14,347 nucleotides of DNA from Pseudomonas fluorescens. GTDB lineage: Bacteria > Pseudomonadota > Alphaproteobacteria > UBA2136 > UBA6156. The translations under genes and the position numbers were made by a program. The DNA is taken from contig QFOU01000032.1 in the NCBI GenBank assembly GCA_003241595.1, positions 1 through 14,347 of the forward strand. The letters run 5' to 3'. The notes beneath the pieces were generated by a model, which had not been told where the DNA came from, did not search any database, and saw only the letters and a program-made list of their open reading frames with translations. Shown here in pieces: positions 6,482 through 14,347 of the stretch. Position 1 is the first letter of the stretch. Each line of letters opens with the position of its first letter.

Positions 6482-7024
6482 TTAAGCTACCTTAAAGTGC
6501 TGATTGAGGAAACCGCGGATGAACGGAATTTGAGCCTGCATCTCGCGGCTGATGGTAGTGCTGGCGAAAGGCGCCGGCGCTTTAAACCCGAAGCGTTCTT
6601 CGAGTGAAGAGGCAATTCGGTTATAAAGTTCAACATGGTTGTTAAGCTGGATGGGCACGACTTTGCTGCCCGAAGAAACGCCAGCAACCGTTGCGAAGGC
6701 CGAGAGGCTGCGACTGAGGACGCCACAGAGATATTGCGCATCGGACTTATTATTCACAAACAGGTCGGCCATCATGAGGTAATCGTTGGATTCATTCGAT
6801 GTAATCGGAGTGATGCGGGTGAGCACGTTGTGCAGCCAACCCTCGCGGTAGCACTTACCCAGCTTTTGCAGCTTAGCGAGGTTGATACCCCACTTATCGT
6901 AGGATTCTACATTTGTACGGGTACCGGCCGCGAGATCGAGGCTGCGGGATACCAAGCTGGTGTAGACAACGGATTTGCCAAGAGGATTGAATGGAGTCGC
7001 TTGCGGTGCTGTAGGGGCGTTCAT
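6482..7024 (-). CDS. Unknown 180-residue cytoplasmic protein
   Basis: This encodes 180 residues with no signal peptide or membrane segment. The N-terminal 16 residues are Pro/Ala-rich. The rest looks mostly helical, with WGINLAKLQKLGKCYREGWL (about 45-64), an Asn/Asp-rich patch NESNDYLMMADLFVNNKSD (about 77-95), a small-residue stretch AFATVAGVSSGSK and a C-terminal helix pair. It is the first gene of a two-gene unit whose second member is the exported Ivy-like protein, only 7 bases downstream. A long + strand ORF opposite it is a shadow. I do not recognise a family. The tight coupling hints at a shared process with its exported partner, but nothing in the sequence names it. Confidence 0.75.
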   Translation of the reverse strand: MNAPTAPQATPFNPLGKSVVYTSLVSRSLDLAAGTRTNVESYDKWGINLAKLQKLGKCYREGWLHNVLTRITPITSNESNDYLMMADLFVNNKSDAQYLCGVLSRSLSAFATVAGVSSGSKVVPIQLNNHVELYNRIASSLEERFGFKAPAPFASTTISREMQAQIPFIRGFLNQHFKVA

Positions 7025-7246
7025 GGGGTTTGGCCTTATTTCGTTAACTTGGTTATATCATCGCGGAAACTTGCCAAAAAGCGAGATAGTAGACGTGCAG
7101 CGCAACATATTGTGGTGAGTGTGGCTTTTATGTTGCTGAAAAGGGTGAGTAAGCCCTCCCTTTTTATAATGATTTTATTGAAAAAGAGAGGCAGTAAAAT
7201 TGTTGCAGTGAGTGACTTTGGCTTTAAAGGTAGGATGGAAATAGAA

Positions 7247-7267
7247 CGGGCCCCATGAAGGGGCCCG
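7247..7267 (-). terminator. Terminator after the 131-residue gene
   Basis: A perfect 8-base GC stem (CGGGCCCC at 7247-7254, GGGGCCCG at 7260-7267, loop ATGAA) lies 16 bases past the minus-strand stop at 7284. The minus strand continues TTCTATTTCC. A T8 run a few bases beyond on the + strand could allow function in the other direction as well. Confidence 0.75.
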
Positions 7268-7283
7268 CATGATTTTTTTTAGT

Positions 7284-7679
7284 TTAGACATGCACAGAGT
7301 ACATTGCGTGGAGCATGTCGTCGGCTTCTTCGCTGAGTGAATAGAGAGGCTGGTCTTTGGCGAAGTTGGTGTAGACCTGCGCAAAGAAGAGCATTTCGGC
7401 TTGCGTGCTGACCTTGACCATCTCGGGCTTGCCCAGGTTGCAAAGAGCGGTAGTGGCTTCCTTCACCATTTCAGGCGTGGGGGGCTCGTGATTGACCGTC
7501 GCATGCAGTGGCACCAATTTCTTCTGGTCGCCAGGGTTGAAACCCATGCCCAGAAATTCGCCGGTGCTTTGCCTTATGATGCCTAGAGGCAGGCTGTTGA
7601 CCTGCTGGAGCACATCGGCGAGCGGCTGAGTAATATCAATAAATGTTCCGGGGAGTTTATCCCAAAAGATCTGGCCCAT
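7284..7679 (-). CDS. Unknown 131-residue protein
   Basis: This encodes 131 residues, has no signal peptide or membrane segment, and is mildly acidic at the C-terminus. It opens with MGQIFWDKLPGTFIDITQPLADVL. The middle stretch (GIIRQSTGEFLGMGFNPGDQKKLVPLHATV) looks strand-rich. A helical C-terminal half follows (EMVKEATTALCNLGKPEMV, AEMLFFAQVYTNFAKDQ, LSEEADDMLHAMYSV). A strong ribosome site (CAGGAG, 6 bases before the ATG), a plausible promoter upstream and a terminator on each side make it a single-gene unit. I do not recognise a family. It lies directly downstream of gyrA but is insulated from it by the gyrA terminator. Confidence 0.75.
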   Translation of the reverse strand: MGQIFWDKLPGTFIDITQPLADVLQQVNSLPLGIIRQSTGEFLGMGFNPGDQKKLVPLHATVNHEPPTPEMVKEATTALCNLGKPEMVKVSTQAEMLFFAQVYTNFAKDQPLYSLSEEADDMLHAMYSVHV

Positions 7680-7714
7680 TTCAAGCTCCTGAGCTGGCGG
7701 GGTGTTCGGTGGGC

Positions 7715-7742
7715 AATATAGCTTATTTTCAATATGTGTACA
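7715..7742 (-). promoter_or_regulatory. Candidate promoter for the 131-residue gene
   Basis: Read on the minus strand, TGTACA (7737-7742) and TATATT (7715-7720) are separated by 16 bases, in the short gap between the gyrA terminator and the start at 7679. This leaves a leader of about 30 bases. Confidence 0.35.
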
Positions 7743-7748
7743 TAACCA

Positions 7749-7774
7749 AAAGAGAGGGCCGGAGCCCTCTCTTT
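7749..7774 (-). terminator. Intrinsic terminator of gyrA
   Basis: A perfect 11-base stem (AAAGAGAGGGC at 7749-7759, GCCCTCTCTTT at 7764-7774, loop CGGA) is followed on the minus strand by TTGG. The A/T base of the stem contributes the T-run. It lies 25 bases past the gyrA stop. Confidence 0.85.
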
Positions 7775-7799
7775 GCTTTAGGAGCCGAGGCCCCTGCCC

Positions 7800-10532
<2,733 letters not shown>

Positions 10533-10555
10533 AATCTTAACTGCTTTCGGCTCTA

Positions 10556-10564
10556 TTTATAACA
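10556..10564 (-). promoter_or_regulatory. Candidate extended -10 element for gyrA
   Basis: On the minus strand TGTTATAAA fits an extended -10 (TGn plus TATAAA), placing the transcript start about 17 bases before the gyrA ATG. No good -35 is seen, which extended -10 promoters may not need. Confidence 0.3.
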
Positions 10565-10663
10565 ATGCATTTTTAACAGAAGTGGCGGAAAAGGTATAGG
10601 TTGGGGGTTGGTTTAACGGCGCAATATGGCAGATGGCGGATTAAAAATGAGGCACCCTCCCCT

Positions 10664-10677
10664 TAAAACGCGTTTTA
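10664..10677. repeat. 14-base perfect palindrome upstream of gyrA
   Basis: TAAAACGCGTTTTA is a perfect palindrome about 130 bases upstream of the gyrA ATG, in the gap after the DUF486-like gene. It has the form of a binding site for a dimeric regulator. Confidence 0.35.
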
Positions 10678-10742
10678 GAGAGTTTTTGCGCATGTTCCAT
10701 ACGTGAAACGACTGGCGATTTCCGACGGTTTTGCTTTTTTGG

Positions 10743-11096
10743 CTACTTTGGAGCGCTGAAGACGAGATATCCACCCACAGCGATGACGGCAAAGCCTAGG
10801 AGGTGCTGGAAGGTGATCTTCTCCCCCAGATATAAAATCGAGAATCCAATAAAGACCATAAGCGTGATGACTTCCTGAATGGTTTTGAGTTCAGTCGCCG
10901 TGTAATAGCCGTAGCCGATGCGATTGGCGGGCACGGCAAGGCAGTACTCGAGCAGTGCAATTCCCCACGAGGCCAGAATAACCAGAGTAATGGGTGCATG
11001 GGGGTATTTAAGGTGGCCGTACCATGCCAGTGTCATGAAGATATTACTGGCCAGCAGCATGGCAATAGGAAGGATGGCGACGAGGGGGAATGTCAT
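10743..11096 (-). CDS. Small membrane protein, DUF486/DMT family
   Basis: This encodes 117 residues from the ATG at 11096; a GTG two codons earlier than the preceding residue (11103-11105) is possible but has a poorer ribosome site. Four hydrophobic segments are visible: about 5-24, 36-55, 74-90 and 96-114. Family-typical stretches are SNIFMTLAWYGHLKY, SWGIALLEYCLAVPANRIGY and TIQEVITLMVFIGFSILYLGEKI. These match the DUF486 group, which belongs to the drug/metabolite transporter superfamily and looks like half of a DMT transporter, so it probably acts as a dimer in the inner membrane. No substrate is known for the family. It diverges from the exported esterase gene. No clear terminator was found after its TAG stop. 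Confidence 0.88.
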   Translation of the reverse strand: MTFPLVAILPIAMLLASNIFMTLAWYGHLKYPHAPITLVILASWGIALLEYCLAVPANRIGYGYYTATELKTIQEVITLMVFIGFSILYLGEKITFQHLLGFAVIAVGGYLVFSAPK

Positions 11097-11121
11097 GGCG
11101 TTCACTCTTTATTGAAAACAA

Positions 11122-11148
11122 CTTAACGCAGAGTACGGCAGAGTTAAG
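11122..11148. repeat. Nested inverted and direct repeats in a divergent promoter region
   Basis: CTTAAC (11122-11127) and GTTAAG (11143-11148) form an inverted repeat. Between and partly over them the heptamer GCAGAGT occurs twice (11128-11134, 11138-11144) with a 10-base period, one helical turn. This is the form of an operator, in the gap shared by the membrane protein and esterase genes. I could not assign -35/-10 boxes for either gene with confidence. Confidence 0.35.
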
Positions 11149-11279
11149 GGCTGCGCTTAAAGAACATCCATATATTTGATCTGGCACGGGAACCCGAGAA
11201 AAAAAGGAACAAGCGGTGCGGCAAGGCGTTGGGCTTGGCGATGGATGAACAACATCACTAATACAGGGGGATAACCACT

Positions 11280-12401
11280 ATGACTAAACTCAACTCCATT
11301 ATTACTACCGCTGCCTTGGCTGCTGTTGTGGCTGTTCCGGCAATTGCGCAAACTCAGGTTGAGCGCACCATGACCACCACCACGACCATGACAACCAGCG
11401 TAGTACCCAGCAACCTGCCTGATGTGCCGACTCCGAGCATGCAGGCCCTGTTGGCTGCTTATGCCAGCCTTGAGCCGAAGCCTATCTCGATGCTGAGCCC
11501 GCGTGAAGCGCGCAAGCAACCGACCTTGGCTGATGCCGAGAAGGTATTGCTGAAGGAAATTAAGGCCAAGAAACTTTCGACCCGCGACATTGAAGTGGAT
11601 AGTGACAAGTACATGAGTGTTTCCGGCGACAAGCTGCCGATGAAGATCTACTACACCAAGGTTGATGGCAAAGGCGATACGCCGCGACCGGTCATCCTGT
11701 ACTTCCATGGTGGTGGTTTTGTAATTGGCAGTGCCAAGGCCTATGAGAACAGCATTGTAGCGTTGGCCCGCAAGACCGGTGCGATCGTCGTGGCTCCGGA
11801 ATACCGACTGGCACCTGAGAGCCGCTTCCCTGCCCCGCAGGAAGATGCGATCTCGGCCTATAAGTGGGTTGTTGATAACATTGGCGAGTACAACGGTGAC
11901 CCGGCCAAGGTTGCTGTTGTAGGTGAAAGTGCCGGTGGTAACCTTGCGACCAACGTGGGTATCCTTGCGCTGAGCAATGGTTTGAAGGCTCCGGTTGCGC
12001 TGGGCTTGATCTACCCCGTTGCGCAGACCGACATGCTGACCCCGAGCTACCAGATGTATGCCAACGCCGTGCCGCTGAGCAAGGCGAGCATGGAGTGGTT
12101 CGTGAGCCAGATTGCACGTCCTGAATCCCGTGCCGAGGTGCTGAAGGATCCGCGCTTGAGTCTGGTGGATTCGAAGCTGGAAGGCTTGCCGCCGACCACC
12201 GTTATTACGGCTGGAATCGATCCTATCAAGGATGATGGTATTCTGTTGGCCAACCGTTTGCGTCAGAGTGGTGTGCCGACAGCTTACCAGAACTTCCCCG
12301 GTGTAACGCACGAGTTCTTCGGGTTTGACAGTGTACTGCCCGAGGCACGTGTGGCTCAGGACTATCTGGCGGCTCATCTGAACGAGCAGTTTGCCAAGTA
12401 A
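11280..12401 (+). CDS. Exported alpha/beta-hydrolase esterase, HSL family (family IV)
   Basis: This is a carboxylesterase/lipase-like enzyme expected to hydrolyse short-chain acyl esters. The precursor has 373 residues. A signal peptide (hydrophobic 7-21, cut after AIA at 23) is followed by a Thr-rich stretch (TMTTTTTMTTS, about 30-40) and a helical cap (about 50-105). The hormone-sensitive-lipase core shows the oxyanion motif HGGGF (143-147), the nucleophile Ser217 in GESAGG, the acid Asp314 in AGIDPIKDDG and the base His344 in THEFFG. The APEYRLAPE stretch (172-180) is also typical. Ribosome site AGGGGG lies 9 bases before the ATG. Most family IV enzymes are cytosolic, so export is notable; periplasmic or secreted location is inferred. 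The substrate cannot be told. It converges on mgtE. Confidence 0.92.
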   Translation: MTKLNSIITTAALAAVVAVPAIAQTQVERTMTTTTTMTTSVVPSNLPDVPTPSMQALLAAYASLEPKPISMLSPREARKQPTLADAEKVLLKEIKAKKLSTRDIEVDSDKYMSVSGDKLPMKIYYTKVDGKGDTPRPVILYFHGGGFVIGSAKAYENSIVALARKTGAIVVAPEYRLAPESRFPAPQEDAISAYKWVVDNIGEYNGDPAKVAVVGESAGGNLATNVGILALSNGLKAPVALGLIYPVAQTDMLTPSYQMYANAVPLSKASMEWFVSQIARPESRAEVLKDPRLSLVDSKLEGLPPTTVITAGIDPIKDDGILLANRLRQSGVPTAYQNFPGVTHEFFGFDSVLPEARVAQDYLAAHLNEQFAK

Positions 12402-12426
12402 GTTCTGGAGAGTTCGGAATAGAGCA

Positions 12427-12450
12427 AAGGGGCCGTTGGGCCCCTTCTCT
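12427..12450. terminator. Bidirectional terminator between the esterase gene and mgtE
   Basis: A perfect 8-base stem (AAGGGGCC at 12427-12434, GGCCCCTT at 12439-12446, loop GTTG) lies 25 bases past the esterase stop and 18 bases past the mgtE stop. The + strand continues CTCTTTT and the minus strand TTTGCTCT, so it serves both convergent genes. Confidence 0.82.
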
Positions 12451-12464
12451 TTTGGTGTGCCGCG

Positions 12465-13850
12465 TTAGAGCAGCAGCAGGGTGGCGAGGCTGAGGAAGAC
12501 GAAGAAGCCGCCAACATCGGTGAAGGTGGTGGTGATGACGCCGCTGCTGATGGCGGGATCGTACTTGAACTTCTTCAGCACGATGGGAGTAGCCCAGCCA
12601 GCAAAAGCGGCGATGAGGTGGTTGGCGACCGTGGCCAATGCGATCACCAAGGCGAGCATTGGGTTGCCAAAGATTAGCCATGCGCCCAGTGCCATGATGG
12701 TAGACAGGAAGATACCTTTGTAGGCGCCGACCATAAACTCCTTGCGGAAGAGGTTCCATTTGTTGTGGCTGGTGATCTGGCCCAGTGCCAAGCCGCGGAT
12801 GACCACGGTTTGGGTTTGAGTGGTGGCGTTGCCGCCCATGCTGGTAATAATCGGCATAAGCACCGCCAGTGTGGTGAGTTGGGCGATGGAGTTTTCGAAC
12901 AGGGCAATGACGGAGGCGGCAGCGATGGCGGTGCCGAGGTTCACGATGAGCCATGGCATGCGGTAGCGAGTGCTCTCCAGTGCCGGCGCGAACAAGTCTT
13001 CGGAGGCATCCACACCCGCTGCGGCGGACTGGCGGTAAGCTTCTTCGTCCATGACGGTGTCGAGCACGTCGTCGATAGTAATACGCCCTAAAAGCTGGCC
13101 GCGTTTGTTGAGCACAGCGAGGTTGTGGATGTCGTACTTCTCGAAGATCTTGATCACTTCTTCCGCGCTGGCCTCTGGCTGCACGTTGAGCGGCTCTTTG
13201 CGCATCACGTCTTCCAGAGTTGCCGTAAGCGGCATGCGAATGAGGCGGCCCAGCGAGATTGTGCCCAGCAATTTGCGTTGCTTGTTGACCACGAAGATAC
13301 TCCCCGGGTTATTGGGGAGGTCGGGCGTTTCGCGCAGGTACTTCAGCATGCGGGTGACGGTTTCGGTCGGGAGCGCGGTCACGACCTCCAGCTGCATGAG
13401 ACCACCGGCGGTGTCTGGTTCGAAATCCAGCAGGTGTTTGTGCTGGTGGTCGGCGAGGAGGTCTTCCGCGTCGATCTCCACCCCCTCCTCTTCTGCCATA
13501 TCCTCTACGGCCTGAGCCATGTCGGCGGCATCGTCCGATTCCATTTCCGAGATGATCTCTTTGAGCACCTCGGGGTCCATGGTTTGGAGGATGTATTCTT
13601 TTACCCCGTCTTCCAGCTCGGCAAGCATATCGCCCACGTGCTCCTTCGGTGTCGCCTGCACGACCTCGGCGCGGTGCTCACGCGGGAGACGTTCGATAAG
13701 GTCGGCGATGTCGGCCGGGTGGAGATCGATCAGTAGCTTTTTGAGTTTACGCTGGGGGTTGTCGGCATCGAGTGCGACAAGAATCTCGATATACGTATCG
13801 TCGGTGAGGCCACGGTGGGGAGCGTTGTCGTAGTGATTGTGTTCGACCAT
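12465..13850 (-). CDS. mgtE: Magnesium transporter MgtE
   Basis: MgtE is an inner-membrane Mg2+ channel that works as a homodimer and is gated by cytosolic Mg2+ bound to its soluble domains. The protein has 461 residues. It shows the N domain of repeated helices (about 20-145, with HPADIADLIERLP and SDDAADMAQ), the PDTAGGLM junction (145-152), two CBS domains (about 153-270) and the plug helix (about 270-295). Five membrane segments follow from about 300 to the end. The pore motif MGGNATTQTQ (338-347) and DPAISSGVITTTFTDVGG (431-448) are present; Asp445 matches the ion-selecting Asp432 of the Thermus protein. The ribosome site AAGGAGG lies before the ATG. No obvious magnesium riboswitch fits in the short leader. 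Confidence 0.95.
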   Translation of the reverse strand: MVEHNHYDNAPHRGLTDDTYIEILVALDADNPQRKLKKLLIDLHPADIADLIERLPREHRAEVVQATPKEHVGDMLAELEDGVKEYILQTMDPEVLKEIISEMESDDAADMAQAVEDMAEEEGVEIDAEDLLADHQHKHLLDFEPDTAGGLMQLEVVTALPTETVTRMLKYLRETPDLPNNPGSIFVVNKQRKLLGTISLGRLIRMPLTATLEDVMRKEPLNVQPEASAEEVIKIFEKYDIHNLAVLNKRGQLLGRITIDDVLDTVMDEEAYRQSAAAGVDASEDLFAPALESTRYRMPWLIVNLGTAIAAASVIALFENSIAQLTTLAVLMPIITSMGGNATTQTQTVVIRGLALGQITSHNKWNLFRKEFMVGAYKGIFLSTIMALGAWLIFGNPMLALVIALATVANHLIAAFAGWATPIVLKKFKYDPAISSGVITTTFTDVGGFFVFLSLATLLLL

Positions 13851-13929
13851 GGGGGCCTCCTTTCCGATAGGTATTTAGTTAGCTTTTGCTTGAGGGGCGT
13901 ATGCGCAGAGATTTCCTTTTGATAGGGCG

Positions 13930-13958
13930 GTTATAGGTAGATATGCAGCTGTTGGCTA
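13930..13958 (-). promoter_or_regulatory. Candidate promoter for mgtE
   Basis: On the minus strand TAGCCA (13953-13958) and TATAAC (13930-13935) are separated by 17 bases, about 80 bases upstream of the mgtE ATG. Confidence 0.35.
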
Positions 13959-14006
13959 CCCTTTGGGAACACTTTATACGACAGAGTGATGCAAGTGCGA
14001 CGCTTT

Positions 14007-14347
14007 TCAAGTTGTTTCAACAACTAAAAGCGACATCTTTTCCTCCGCCGTGGGAGGTTCAAATTGTTTTTCAAGCTTGGCAAAATTGGCCAGATTTGAA
14101 GCCGCGAGAGAGCCCTGGCGTTGGGCAAGGCGTTGGAGGATAATGTCTTGCGGGGTTGCGAGATAATAATGTTGGAATATAACCCCTGTTTTGCGAGCTA
14201 TATTCCGCGCATGGGTGCGGGAGGCGATATCCCAGAAGCCGAAATCGAGAATAACGCTTTGATCGGCTGCGAGTGCGGCTTCGGCTTGCTGCCAAAGTGT
14301 GGTTACGGCTTGAGAAAAACAGGCATTCCAATCCGATTCCAATTGCT
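14007..14347 (-). CDS. AAA/P-loop kinase-like protein, C-terminal part only
   Basis: The reading frame is open to the window edge, so the N-terminal part with the Walker A loop lies outside; about 112 C-terminal residues are seen. SVILDFGFWDIASRTHARNIARKTG followed by a strand HYYLATP and helix DIILQRLAQRQG is the pattern of AAA_33-type ATP-binding proteins. This group includes small-molecule kinases, zeta-toxin relatives and 2',3'-phosphate-processing enzymes. The stretch LDFGF would be the second-strand acidic motif, and RLAQR would carry the lid arginines. The TGA stop is followed by 156 bases before mgtE, with no obvious terminator. The substrate cannot be inferred. Confidence 0.72.
   Translation of the reverse strand, partial: QLESDWNACFSQAVTTLWQQAEAALAADQSVILDFGFWDIASRTHARNIARKTGVIFQHYYLATPQDIILQRLAQRQGSLAASNLANFAKLEKQFEPPTAEEKMSLLVVETT

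Noticed and set aside
7052..7077. TTGGCA and TATAAC boxes upstream of the 180-residue gene
   Set aside because: The spacing is only 14 bases, too short for a sigma-70 promoter, and no better -35 box is visible.
7142..7165. Short stem AGGGT/GCCCT followed by a T-run
   Set aside because: The stem is five base pairs with a G-T pair and no + strand gene precedes it, so a terminator is not supported.
6635..7258. 207-codon + strand open frame opposite the 180-residue gene
   Set aside because: The minus-strand gene is coupled to its neighbour and has a better composition; the + strand frame runs through the noncoding gap into a terminator hairpin.
11239..11266. TTGGCG and TAATAC boxes just before the esterase gene
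   Set aside because: A transcript starting there would begin after the ribosome site AGGGGG, so it could not serve the gene in the usual way.
11157..12377. 406-codon open frame on the minus strand opposite the esterase
   Set aside because: It is antisense to an esterase gene with all catalytic motifs and a signal peptide; the shadow protein shows no domain and has no ribosome site.

Overview
The window looks like ordinary chromosomal DNA of a Gram-negative bacterium, most likely an alphaproteobacterium. The evidence is a Pal lipoprotein followed by CpoB/YbgF, a GyrA of alphaproteobacterial character, and an isocitrate dehydrogenase with the C-terminal extension seen in Rickettsia-like and Thermus-like enzymes. 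Base composition is moderate to GC-rich and gene density is high. I see no tRNA, rRNA, CRISPR array, insertion sequence or phage gene. The genus cannot be fixed from the sequence alone.

Layout, left to right. A small basic protein of unknown function lies on the + strand (176-514) and ends at a terminator. A long minus-strand block follows: cpoB and pal (621-2103), a doubtful 65-codon ORF and a mostly noncoding stretch (2104-2448), isocitrate dehydrogenase (2502-3956), a large proline-rich exported protein (4091-5719), an exported protein with a C-x4-C motif that resembles Ivy lysozyme inhibitors (5854-6474) coupled to a 180-residue unknown (6482-7024), a 131-residue unknown (7284-7679), gyrA (7800-10532) and a small four-helix membrane protein of the DUF486/DMT type (10743-11096). 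A divergent + strand gene encodes an exported hormone-sensitive-lipase-family esterase (11280-12401). It converges on mgtE (12465-13850, minus strand) across a shared bidirectional terminator. The right edge holds the C-terminal part of an AAA/P-loop kinase-like protein (14007 to window end, minus strand).

Most genes sit in their own short transcription unit. GC-rich hairpins follow nearly every stop codon (532-561, 591-616, 2441-2466, 4041-4070, 5817-5836, 7247-7267, 7749-7774, 12427-12450). The exceptions are pal-cpoB and the 7024-to-5854 pair, which look like two-gene operons.

Functionally the window mixes envelope maintenance (Pal and CpoB, several exported proteins), central metabolism (TCA cycle), DNA topology (gyrase A) and Mg2+ uptake. 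The least explained part is 4091-7679, four consecutive genes of unknown function of which two are exported. I did not find a clear new defence, secretion or mobile system. The items most worth following up are the Ivy-like protein and its neighbours, the predicted NAD specificity of the isocitrate dehydrogenase, and the glycine at the quinolone-resistance position of GyrA.
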